Of a DNA stretch of 64,000 bases, positions 52,377-62,777 are shown piece by piece. The notes beneath the pieces were generated by a model. The model did no database searches. It was not told where the DNA came from and saw only the letters and a program-made list of their open reading frames with translations. Every line of letters starts with the position of its first letter. Position 1 is the first letter of the stretch. Made by a program: the position numbers and the translations under genes. Origin of the DNA: Lucinisca nassula (lineage: Eukaryota > Mollusca > Bivalvia > Lucinida > Lucinidae); the NCBI GenBank assembly GCA_963580285.1, contig OY757023.1, positions 89,863,108 to 89,927,107 of the forward strand. Reading direction: 5' to 3'.

Positions 52377-52642
52377 AAAAAACACGCCTATATAATTTTG
52401 ACCCGCTTAAACACCACTTTTATATAGTGAAAAATGAGTTAACGGTGATACCCATTATTTTTTCTTATTTCTGATTAAAAATAGCTTGTAGATGCCCGTT
52501 AGAACCGCCGGGCCGAGGCGGTTCTAACGAACAATCACAATCTATATTTTGAACAGAAATATGATAAATATCAGATTTTCTTCTATCTGAAAGTTTTTTT
52601 ACGGTAAAATTTTCAATGTATTTGAATAGGTGTTCTTTGGTA
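52377..52642 (-). mobile_element. PalA, diverged
   Basis: AAAAAACACGCCTATATAAT. Core CCCGTTAGAACCGCCGGGCC with mirror GAGGCGGTTCTAACGAAC, end GTATTTGAATAGGTGTTC. Confidence 0.72.
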
Positions 52643-52787
52643 AAGAGTGATAGTCACGTGAGCGCAACGTTGAAAGTTGTGTGCTTAGTAACTTTGGTCG
52701 ATTGGCAAACAATCGACCCAAAAAGTGTTTTTGTGTGGGTCTGGGAGGGGTGGAATTAACAGTGATTTCCGACATTGTTGGCTACTT

Positions 52788-52936
52788 CCCATCAGGCACA
52801 TAACGTAATTGTGACGTCACATCAACGTCGGTGCAACGTCATGACTTTAATGCAACGTCACATCTACGTCGGTGCAACGTCGTGACATTGCACCGACGTT
52901 GAGTTGACGTTGCCCTTGCGACGTGTGCCTGCTGGG
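52788..52936. mobile_element. MITE-AGCAGG, best copy
   Basis: CCCATCAGGCACATAACGTA and GACGTGTGCCTGCTGGG termini. The interior has CACATCAACGTCGGTGCAAC repeats and their inverse. 149 bp. The TIR style is common in MITEs of marine animals (general knowledge). Confidence 0.8.
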
Positions 52937-53188
52937 TTATTGATATTCTCATACTGATTTTAAACTACAGTATTTAAAACATTCATTATGCAATGAAAAG
53001 TGGGACTGAAAATTTAAGTAGAACAATTATTTTTCTTTCATCCAGTGTTAAATTTGAGAAAATCAAATAAAAACAAATTGGGTCATTTTGAGGTTGTTTT
53101 AATTTTTTCGGGATTTTCGGAGCTGGAAAAATGCCAGTACAGGTAAAGTCCCTTGATTTGACATGAGGCATGATGATCCCAATTGTCC

Positions 53189-53344
53189 CGTATGTACAAA
53201 GAATCTTTCTTCCGTCTGACCATTAGAGAGTGGAATGCTCTTTCCGATTCAATCATTTCCACAGTTGAAGGCGCTGATAATACTGAAGCTAATTTTGCCT
53301 CTTTCGTGAGAGCCAGGGATAACTTCACAGGTCCTGGTCTTTGA
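53189..53344 (+). pseudogene. non-LTR retrotransposon C-terminal coding relic
   Basis: Open frame of 51 codons ending TGA at 53342-53344. It contains SFFRLTIREWNAL, the S-F-F-P-R-T-I-R-x-W-N-x-L block found near the C-terminus of many Jockey/CR1/L2-type pol proteins, followed by TEANFASFVRARDNFTG. A stop pair just upstream (TGATGA at 53171) and absence of the RT show it is a remnant. Confidence 0.65.
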
Positions 53345-53429
53345 ATGGCATTTGACGTATTCTCAGTAATAATTCCGAATGTTGATTCTGGTATGTGACT
53401 CTACCGATTGAGAAGAACCAGCATTTCCT

Positions 53430-53840
53430 AGGGTCATCCCAGAAGGCAAATATAGAGTCACTCACATCAGAGTGCATAGGACACTTCAGTGTTTTTCACA
53501 CGGTGCATCGTGACATTGACATTTGACCCTTGACCTCGAAAATCTATAGTGTTCATCATCGTTCCACGGGAAACATTTGTGGAATGTTTGATACTTCAAT
53601 GATGATAGCTTTTCCTTTTATCCTGTTCACAATGTTTTCAATGTCAAGTCCATTGTTAACTTGGCATTTGACCCTTGGCCTTGAAAATCAATAGAATTTA
53701 TTCTCTTTCCATGGGGAACATTTATGGAAGGTATGATGCTTCTCCGATGATGGCATTGTCTTTAATCCTGTTCACAAGTTTCCGGACACACGGACACCCA
53801 CACAAACACCCACACACGGACGTATGGTATCGATCAGGGG
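53430..53840. repeat. 147-bp tandem duplication with GACG-rich edge
   Basis: TTTGACCCTTGACCTCGAAA (53521) recurs as TTTGACCCTTGGCCTTGAAA (53668), followed by GGACACACGGACACCCACAC. It resembles the inner part of HINE-type elements, but I could not find the terminal hairpins. Confidence 0.55.
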
Positions 53841-54156
53841 AAAATAACGAACAGTCATGTAATGTGTCATTGACTGGTGACAGATAGATCTCAAAGCTAT
53901 AATTCTGAAGTCATTCAAAATTCCTAAAGTATTATGTTGCTTATTTGCGGCGAAATGCCCTTTATGACCTGCTCGCGATGTTTCATACTCTCTTTCCACC
54001 TTCTCTGTTTATGATTTGTACTGCCCGCAATTGGGAATGGCCTTAGAAAACCTTTCCTATAATGAATCGGTAAGAAAAGGCTCATTCTCATGTATTAGGT
54101 CCAACCCTTTAAAGACATGCACAATTATGAAATCTTTTAATGAAATTAAAGGTAAA
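53841..54156. other. unassigned sequence
   Basis: A 78-codon frame at 54016-54252 extends into HINE-e and has no recognisable motif. Confidence 0.4.
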
Positions 54157-55183
54157 CTAGATCGCGCAGTTGATGGTATACCATCGCAAATACCCGCTTT
54201 TTCTATGAATAACACTAATGACTATGTATTAGCTAGCCAAAACTACATATAAGTTAAAAAAAAGTTGCAAAGAACATTCTAACTGATAAGCAAAGTTTCA
54301 GGAGTGTAACTCTTATAGTTTAGAAGATATGGCAAAGTCATACTTTTTACCGTTGACCTTGGGATCATGTTGAGGTCCACCAAAATTATCCCAATTTATC
54401 CTATATTCCAACGGCCATCCAATATCCAAGTTTCAGAAGTGTAACACCAATAGTTTAGAAGATATGACAAAGTCATACTTTTTAACTTTTGACCATGGGG
54501 TCATGTTGAGGACGAGGTCACACCAAAAGTATCCCAATTTATTGTATATTCAAAGGGCCATCCAATAACCAAAGTTTCAGAAGTGTAACTCCAATAGTTT
54601 AGAAGATATGGCAAAATCATACTTTTTGACCTTTGACCTTGGGGTCATGTTGAGAACGAGGTCACACCAAAAGTAGCCCAATATATTCTATATTCCAAGG
54701 GCCGTCCAATAACCAAAGTTTCAGAAGTGTAACTCCGATAGTTTCGAAGATATGACAAAGTCATACTTTTTACCTTTGACCTTGGGGTCACGTTGAGGTC
54801 AAGGTCACACCAAAACGAGCCCAATTTATTCTATATTCCAATGGTCATCCAATAACCAAAGTTCCAGAAGTGTAACTCCAATAGTTTAGAAGATATGGCA
54901 AATTAATACTTTTTGACCTTTGACCTCGGGGCCATATTTAGGTCAAGGTCATGCCAAAAGTAGCCCAGTGCCATCTACATTCCATTTATTATCCACAGGC
55001 AAAGTTTGAAAAATGTATCTTAACCGGTTTCAGAGGAGATCCATTCCATAGAAACTCGACGGACGTATGTACACACACACACATACTTACATACATACAT
55101 ACAGACCCCCGGACTGATTGACACTCGACTCTGACACGAAAACAATATACCCGATTTTTCTTCGAGAAAGCGGGTATAAAAAA
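54157..55183 (+). mobile_element. HINE-e with about 144-bp tandem repeat
   Basis: 5' end CTAGATCGCGCAGTTGATGG with mirrored CCATCGC, then AAATACCCGCTTTTTCT. TAGTTTAGAAGATATG recurs at about 54316, 54451, 54595, 54739 (as TAGTTTCGAAG) and 54882. TTTGACCTTGGGGTCA is in each unit. The end has CGACGGACGTATG, (CATA)n and a hairpin ATACCCGATTTTTCTTCGAG/AAAGCGGGTAT (about 55149-55178). Confidence 0.78.
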
Positions 55184-55274
55184 GTTGTTTTCCGCAGCGC
55201 TTCCTCCTTTGCTCCAATATGGAGCAATTTTTTACTTGTAATCTATAGAGGTGCTAATGAAACTGCAGCCGATG

Positions 55275-55365
55275 TAAACTGTTACGTTATCCCGGTATGC
55301 AAACAGCGTTGACCCAACGTTGAAATGGGGCCCAGCTTTGATTCAACGTTGAGTGTCCGCTGAGA
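55275..55365. repeat. AACGTTG-rich MITE fragment
   Basis: GCGTTGACCCAACGTTGAAA and TTGATTCAACGTTGAGTGTC echo the interior of MITE-AGCAGG-type elements. The ends are not clear. Confidence 0.45.
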
Positions 55366-55387
55366 TATGCACATCCAGTGCATAGAT

Positions 55388-55415
55388 GTGGTCCCTATAC
55401 AATACTCTCTCTCTT

Positions 55416-55464
<49 letters not shown>
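55388..55464. repeat. (CT)n microsatellite
   Basis: Long TCTCTC run with scattered TTT interruptions, a short distance outside the right inverted arm. Confidence 0.95.
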
Positions 55465-55467
<3 letters not shown>

Positions 55468-55549
55468 GGTAAAGTACCAGAGTATCAGACGACTGGCGGC
55501 ACACCTTGGTAACCCCAGTTTACAAAAAAGGTCCGAAGACCAAAGCTAA

Positions 55550-58310
55550 ATCAAAGCGCCAAAGGCACTGAAATGACATTCTATGAGAAAATCATAACAC
55601 TGAAACCTTTCTAAAAAGATCTTAAAATTTAGACAAGTATTTCTGCAAATTCCATTATAATATGATATGTTTGCAGATGTCTATACACCGGTGTTATTAT
55701 GAAATGCCATTCGATGTTTCAAATTTTTGAAAGAAACTATTTACGTTTTTAAAACCAAACATTTTAACAATGCTACTGTCGATAAGTAACAGTTTTTGTC
55801 TGGTCGGTTGTGGATACCTCTCCCAAAAGATACTCTATGTGAAAGAGATCGGAAGAGAAAGGCTGGGTAGTCCAGTACATGAATTCCATTGACTTGAAGA
55901 CATTTTTGAGTAAGAACAGCACTATTAACCCGCGCTTAATCTTGCTGGATAAGATTTCCCGGATTCTGAGCGTAAACAAATAAATGGAACCACGTGAGGC
56001 CGACGCACTTGATTGATGTAACGTTTCGCTGTTAAGTTCACGTCTCAGCCATGATCTTGAACGTTCTTAATGACGCTAAGCTGCGTACGCCAACTACATG
56101 CAATAGCTCGCCACACAATTACGCTTATTCCACCCGATATGTCATGCTCTATTACGCACGTGTCGCCTCCGCATACCTTACACCAACACGTCGAAACACC
56201 CCGAAACGACAATCGGCGTGGTTCACGCTGAAGTGCGATTTGTCACTAGCAAGCATAACACGTCAGTCGCTCAGACGCCAATTTACGTATTTCGTGCACC
56301 AGCGTAAGTGTTCCGTACTGTGTCGACGCGTTAACTTGGGTCACGACAGGGACGTCTAGCCCACATAAGGGTGACTAGCAGTGTCAGTGCTTATTAGACG
56401 GTAGTTGGGACGTCTAGCCCACATACGGGTGACTAGCAGTGTCAGTGCTTATTAGACGGTAGTTGAGACCCCTTCTTTATCTACAGGTGCAGTGTAGCAG
56501 CTGCCGACGGAAATCTGTTTCGCATATGCGTCTGTCGGATGAATCGATCTTGACGTACTGACGTCGGTCTTCCGTTACGTCGACGTTCACTAGCGTCTTC
56601 TGTTTATAGTAAGCTGTCGCTCCAGTAGACGATATATCACACACATGTGGCACCCAAAATCAAAGTCAACGTCATCCGCTTTCCGACCAGCTTCTAACTG
56701 TCCATTAGAAGCCTCGATCCCGGGCTTCTCCAGACTTTCGGATGAGTCTTAAAACCGAGGTATCGTCTCAATATGACATTAGCGGTTGGTGAGACGTAAA
56801 ACTCAAACACTCACTCACTTACTCTAACTGTCCAGGGGCACGCTTACGATCCTTTAATGAAAAATGTTGCAACACACTCTCACTTAATGCTTTTTGAGAA
56901 CAAAATTCAGTTTCTTCTTTTCTAGGCCCGACCTTACATCACACATCAAAATTTTGATCCTGAACATGTGGTCTCTATCAGTAACGGTGTGAAGGTGGTA
57001 CACAAGATCGTGGCTCGACTGGTAACCATACCTCACGGATGATTTAACCATTTTAGCTTAAGGGTATGGTGCCTAAGCGTGTGGTAATTATTTCAGAATC
57101 AAAGCACTGAAAGTGTTGGTGGGTGTAGGTTGGGGTAACAGTCCTAGGCTGAGATTTAAACTGTTTAATTTAACTCTGAAATTCAAAACAAATAGTGAAG
57201 ATTTTGATAAGAAGCGCGTTGTGCAGCGTCCGATCTTGGTCTACACTGTTTGCCAAGCTCACCCTATGATTCCATAATAAACCTCTTCAGTCTTATGGAA
57301 TACCCTGGTTTCACTGTGGCTATTTTCTGCAAGTAAAAGGTTATTCTGAGAAGTCAATGATGGTCACGTAGACGTTAGCTCTAAATCGCTTTTCTTATTA
57401 GTAATTTCGGGTCGAATGCCAAACAATCAACCCAAACATAGCCGCGTCGTTTGTCAGTGTTGGGTACATGTAATTGTTATCTGTAAAATCTGCACATGAA
57501 TCAAATGTTGGATCTGGCAAACAATGTAGACTCAGGTCAATCGCCGCAGAACACGGCGCTGATCTTGTTCTACACTTTTTTGCATCAGTTACTAACATCT
57601 TAAGTTTAAACGAGTCCAAGTCCCCGTTCATGACCAGCCTGCATTTAGAGACAATCGGCATGAGTGTTGTCAGTGCTTTGATTTATTCACTGCCTTGAGT
57701 TTCTGGAGTGTACTCTTCCATCACTGAAGTTGGGCTCGTCCATTCTGCTAAATATGGCACATAGAATTATATCACTACATTGTTTGCATTGGTATCTGCA
57801 CCATATTCCAGGGTTGAAAGGGAAGCCTTTCTTTCCAATTTCTCATTGCAAAGTCTATTATACACCTCAGTTGTAACTGACCTAGACTTGACCTCGAAAG
57901 TCAGAAAACCCATTAATCTTCTTGTCTGCAACTGACCTGGTCCTACAGCAGGCTGGTCTTTAAAGATTAAATTTTAACAGCAGCGTTAGAAAACAGTGTA
58001 AAACCTGAGCAGACGATTGAGCAGTCGCCGCATTGATCTCGGTATACAGTCTCGCATGATGCAGCTGATTCATATGTTCTCTGAAAGGTAAGATAAAATC
58101 GCCAAGTCGTCTGCTTCAGAAGTTTGTATTGCGACTATAGGATAACTAATACGCTTGTACAATTTTGATAACTGCGCCAAACCGGACTATATTTTGTGCG
58201 GACTCATATTCCTATGGCGGTCAAAGCCGGAAGGAAGCGGAAAGAAAGCCGGAACTACTTTAAAACAAGCAGGGTAGCTAGAAATGACAGATTGAATCTA
58301 TCATTAAAAT
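55550..58310 (-). repeat. right arm of the 12-kb inverted repeat
   Basis: Mirror of 46187-49602 with the same order of blocks reversed, including AGATGTCTATACACCGGTGT, AATGGAACCACGTGAGGCCG and the Q fragments. It lacks the SINE-1 and SINE-3 found in the left arm. A 58-bp stretch is tandemly duplicated here only (GGGACGTCTAGCCCACATA at 56349 and 56407). The outer edge abuts the LINE RT remnant. Confidence 0.85.
56705..56822 (+). mobile_element. SINE-4 in the right arm, internally deleted
   Basis: 12-bp duplication TCTAACTGTCCA at 56693-56704 and 56823-56834. It ends AACTCAAACACTCACTCACT. Relative to the left-arm copy, about 47 bp of the tRNA-like head is deleted (TTAGAAGCCTCGATCCCGGG). Confidence 0.82.
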
Positions 58311-59515
58311 TACCGAACCATACCTTTGACCTGCATATGCTGCAAGGTCATGGGACATGTCATAACATCGAATGTAATGACCTATCTCGATCAGAACAAA
58401 CTCCTTTTCATAAACCAGCATAGGTTTCGCGGCAAACTTAGCTGTGAGACCCAACCCATACAGTTCGTTCAAGACACTTAATCAAAGTTGTTATGGTGGA
58501 CTTCAGCAAACCCCTCGACAAAGTCGACCACCAAAGGGTCTTGCTGAAGCTCCACCGCAATGGCTTGAACAGCCAGGTCATCTCATGGATTGCTGCAAAC
58601 AGATCCCAATGTATAGTCATTGACGGTGAGGAATCTGACCCATGTCCGTTCTTCTGGGATGCTCCAGGATTCCGCCCTCGGGCCCTGCCTTTTCTTGATG
58701 TACATCAATGACATGCCAGACACTATACAAAGTAACATAAAATTGTTTGCGGATGACGCAATCATGCATTTGACTGTTTCGGGCAAATCAGAATGCCAAG
58801 CCTTAGAGAATGATCTTTCAAAACTAGAAAAAATGTGTTATGAAAATGAATGGCTGATGTCCTTCAACCCTGACAAGTGTGAGGTGATACGTATAACTAA
58901 GAAAAAATGTCATTATTTTTGATTATCGATTCCAAGGCAAATCTGTTACTTGGGCAAAATATTTGGGTGTTACTGTTTCACAGGACTTGTCATGGAGTAA
59001 CCACATAAATATGATCACAACTAAAACTAATAACACTTTAAAATTTATCTAAAGAAACATTCAGACCAATAGTTCCAAGCCAAAAGAAATTGTACAAAAC
59101 CTATGTTCGACGCTTAGCAGAGTATGCATCAACGATCTGGGATCCCTGGCAGAAAAAAAAAACATCAGCTAAATTGAAATGATCCAGCATAGAGCCCTTA
59201 AGTACACGTTATACAAGTAGTGTGAGCTCTATGCTGTCCAAGCTAAACTTGCCCATGATGGAGAGCCCTAGAAAAACAGCTTCTCTAGTTCTGCTATATA
59301 AAATTCATCACAACTTGGTAAAAACACCATTACCAGCATACATTCAACTTTCTCTATGGGATCGTTTCACAATCCCCTTCTCACGGATAGACTCGCATCT
59401 GCATTCATTCTTCCCTCGTTCTGAGGGAATCTGGAACAACCTCCCACATGACGCACATAATAGCCCAGACCTCGGCACATTCCGAGCAGGGCTCCACCAC
59501 TCCCACATCTAAATA
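58311..59515 (+). pseudogene. Jockey/CR1-like non-LTR reverse transcriptase remnant
   Basis: RT of a LINE that copies its RNA at a nicked target. It is seen in several frames. RTIPLTCICCKVMGHV (from about 58312), NQHRFRGKLSCETQPIQFVQ (to a stop at 58479), VDFSKPLDKVDHQRVLLKL (motif A, from 58493) and WIAANRSQCIVIDG. After a frameshift, LGPCLFLMYINDMPDTI, then LFADDAIMHLT (catalytic ADD at 58749-58757) and NPDKCEVIRIT. Then YLGVTVSQDLSWSNH, and the C-terminal SFFPRSEGIWNNLP near 59407-59446. Multiple stops and shifts are present, and no endonuclease domain. The 5' edge coincides with the outer edge of the inverted arm. Superfamily is given only as Jockey/CR1-like. Confidence 0.88.
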
Positions 59516-59807
59516 TCCTAAGATCATCCATCATCGTTCATCATTATCAGTTTCTATGTATTGTTGTGCGGGGAGCCAGTAGTGGGTAATTCAGTGTTCC
59601 CTGCACTACCTCAGACCCATTATGTTACCCACATCATCTTGTAATTGCTCATTTCACAATACTGTAAGTCTCCAATCCAAAACAATTAAACTTCAAATTC
59701 TGCGAACGTACAAAAATACCTTTACTTAGATATCATTTTTTGTGAACTTTTTTATTCCGTTCATTTGCACACGCACCCTATGAGGTGTTTGGAGTAACTC
59801 TTGTGAA
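59516..59807. other. probable LINE 3' flank, otherwise unassigned
   Basis: Follows the LINE stop codon. No recognisable tail or other repeat. Confidence 0.35.
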
Positions 59808-60092
59808 TTGTTTGTTTGATTTGAGGTTTAACGTCCCCGTCAACACTGTATAAGTCATTTTGGAGACGTTGCTTCCAATTTCGTGGGACTTTTACCCGAC
59901 ATTGAGATGAAATGACATTTCAAGCCCTGTCGCCCAATGAAACCAATAGAGTTTATTAGCATGGACGGACTGACTCGCACCGCTTTGCTTGGGCAGGCTT
60001 AGATCCTCTAACGCGGTTTACCAATACTCGTGTGCGTGCATGGAAGCATCGTGCAGCCCATCTATTTCTTCAAGCCCCGATGGGCGGGGCCA
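59808..60092 (-). mobile_element. SINE-1
   Basis: TTGTTTGTTTGATTTGAGGT tail, complete body, head CCCCGATGGGCGGGGCC. A small deletion removes part of the GTCGGTTTCAGCTCTG block (GTGTGCGTGCATGGAAGC). Confidence 0.87.
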
Positions 60093-60277
60093 TAGCATTG
60101 GTCAATGGACTGGCAACAGGTTTTCAATGCGGCTACCTGCAGGTCAAACGTTTGATTTACTAATAGTTTATACTAATTTATTTTAGTTCGATTGCGATGA
60201 AAGCTTTAAGCTTATTGAATCGCTCTCGAACACTCATTCCGGGTGTTTTCACGCGCGCGCGAGAGAGAGGCAGGGGC

Positions 60278-61090
60278 TTTTACACCACTGCTACCCATTT
60301 ACACCTGGGTGGAGTGGGGCAGTGTCATTACGGGCGTACTTGATTCAGCTGTTCTTACTGTTCCTGAACGTTGCACTGTCACGTGACTGTTCTGTTTTTA
60401 AATCAAGTGCATTGCAATGTTCCCATGACGTAGGAGTGTGTCGTGTTTTGAATCAAGCACAGAACATACACAGCTTCCCTACATACGACACTTAGTCTAT
60501 TTTCTTACATGCATTTGTTTATTTTATTAGCTACCTGACTGAAATCATTCAAAATCATTCAGTTTCAAAAGATGAGCCGTTCAAGTAATTAATGTATCCC
60601 AAAATCGAACAAAACATGGAACATTGCACTGGACCTTGCTCCAGTGAATCAAGTATGGTGCCGAACTTTGACCGAACCTTGCTCCGGTGAATCAAGTGTG
60701 GTGCAGAACTGTGACTAAGAATTTAAAGCATACTCTTAGTGAATGCAGTTTGAAAAGTATTTAAATCAATGTTTTTTTTATGATCTGAAACGTTTTCAAC
60801 ATTTATCTACGCATTTTGATTCTGGTAGGAAACTACAAATGCAAAATGCCTTGAATTTGAAAACGAGGCTGGTGCACTGCTCCATTATCCGGGCACTTCA
60901 CACCTAGTCAAGAGTAGTGTCAAAAAGTGTAGCACCAGAACACTGCACCATACCACGTGACAACTACTTGATTGAACAGAACACAGATCGGTGCAAATGG
61001 AACAGTGAATCAAGTACGCCCTACGTGACTTGCCCAAGGACACACCTCGATACCGGTGGCGGATTCGAACGCACAACCTCTCGATCATGA
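60278..61090. mobile_element. SINE-like repeat split by a TIR element
   Basis: CTACCCATTTACACCTGGGT, GGAGTGGGGCAGTGTCATTAC continues after 61021 as TACGTGACTTGCCCAAGGAC, CACACCTCGATACCGG, CGGATTCGAACGCACAACCT. The last block, GGATTCGAACG, looks like a reversed B box. It is probably a minus-strand tRNA-type SINE. Confidence 0.55.
60332..61021. mobile_element. 690-bp TIR element (GGGCGTACTTGATTCA)
   Basis: Termini GGGCGTACTTGATTCAGCTG and the inverse TGAATCAAGTACGCCC, flanked by TAC at 60329-60331 and 61022-61024. GTGAATCAAGTRTGGTGC and CCTTGCTCCRGTGAATCAAG repeats lie inside. Non-coding. A 3-bp duplication with GGGC ends would suit several DDE superfamilies, and I do not choose one. Confidence 0.78.
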
Positions 61091-61489
61091 TTTACTAATA
61101 CAATGGTAAATAGTGGAGGAGCACATGAAAACCAAGGAGAAAGGCAACGTCGAATCAACGTTAATATGAAATATGAGCCACTAAATTTGAGTCCGTTGTC
61201 CATTACTGCTCATTCATGGCCGTTTCGGCTACATGCCTTACATGTTTTCTTGGCGCGAAATACTGCGGCGACAGGTACACAGGTAGTAAGTTAGTAAGTA
61301 TGTTGTACATGTATTTGTACATGTTTATAGCTCGTTATGATGACAATCACAACAGTTGTCATCTGCTGGTTACTTTAAGAATCACTGTTGCAAACAATTT
61401 GGACCGAGAGCAGCCTGATCAGGGTCAACATTGTATGTAAAAGTATTAAAAGTTTGCAGACGACATAAACAGGGGTCAGGTCACTTGCT
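61091..61489. other. unassigned, Q-like end near 61408-61438
   Basis: GCAGCCTGATCAGGGTCAAC and ATTGTATG resemble a Q edge. The short frames here have no motif. Confidence 0.4.
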
Positions 61490-62777
61490 AATATGGAGGC
61501 AGTTATCCCTCTGAAGCTACCAGGCCAATTGAGCCCAAATTTTATCTGTAGCATCCTTGGGCTGGGAGATTGAAAGTTTTTTTTTTTTTCATGAAAATCG
61601 GCTCTTTATTTTGTTGCTATGGCAACTTAGAGTAATGGGCAAAACTGAAAGATGTCATTTATTGCCAAGCCTTTGCAGATATTTTGACAAAACTTTCACA
61701 GAACTGTTTCTTAGGCAACTACTTGACTATCAGCCATATGAATTTAAGCCTACTACTCAATTTTATGGGTTGCTATGCAAATGAAAATGAAAAGAAAAAA
61801 AAAAAAAGAAAACTTAAAAAATCATCTCAGAAACCATATGCTCTGTGGCTGAGACTTGATGAAAATATTCAGAACATTGCCTCAACAGGTTTTGTGTTTG
61901 TTTTTTTTTTATTGTGAAATTTGGCTCCTTAGTTGTGTTGCTATAGCAACTTAGTATTTCCTTGTCTTTTAATGGGAGAAATTGAAAAATGGCATTAAAT
62001 GCCTTTTTTTTAGGCTTTGCAGATATTCTGACAAAACTCACAGAAATGTTTCTTAAGCAATCTCCTATGGCCTACTTCTCATTTTTGTTGGCTGCCATGG
62101 AAACCAAAATGCAAAAAATAGAAAAAAAAATACTTAAAAAAAATCATCTGAGAAACCATACACTCTTTGAGGCTGAGACGTGATGAAAAAATCACCATAT
62201 ATTGTGTGTGTGTTTTTTATGAAATTTGGATCTTTAGTTTGGTTGTTATGGCAACTTAATGTTTCCAGTGACTATATTGGAGTCAATTGAAAATTGGCAT
62301 TAACTGCCAATCCTTAGCAGATATAATGACAAAACTTTCATAGAAATGTTCACCAAGCAATCTACTATCTGCCATTTGAAAATTGTCTTAACGCTCATTT
62401 TAAGTGGTTGCCATGGACATCAAATAGCAAAAATTAGAAGAAAAAACAAACATTAAAGAGCATCTCAGAAACCATATGCTGTATGAGGTTGAGACTTTAT
62501 GAAAATATCCACCATAATTGTCTCAACAGGTTTGGTGTTTTGTTGTTTTTTTTATGAAATTCGGCTTTTTAGTTTGGTTGCTATGGAGTTCCTTTACATT
62601 TACTTATAATGGGAAAAATTGAAAAAAATGCATTTACTGCCAAGCCTTTGCAGATATTTTGAAAAAAACTTTCATAGAAAAATTCTTTAAGCAATCATCT
62701 GTCTGCCATATGATTTCAGGCCAATGGTTGCCAACTTGCCACGGAAACCAAAATGCCCCCAAAATAGAAAAAAACTA
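61490..62777 (+). repeat. about 305-330-bp tandem repeat, four diverged units
   Basis: TTGTTGCTATGGCAACTTAG recurs at about 61611, 61938, 62243 and 62576. Each unit also carries GCCAAGCCTTTGCAGATATT and AAACTTTCATAGAAATGTT. It is broken at 62777 by HINE-f. It looks like the core of another HINE-type element, without its hairpin ends in view. Confidence 0.65.

Noticed and set aside
53083..53328. 81-codon minus-strand ORF
   Set aside because: It is the antisense shadow of the LINE C-terminal relic on the plus strand (SFFRLTIREWNAL).
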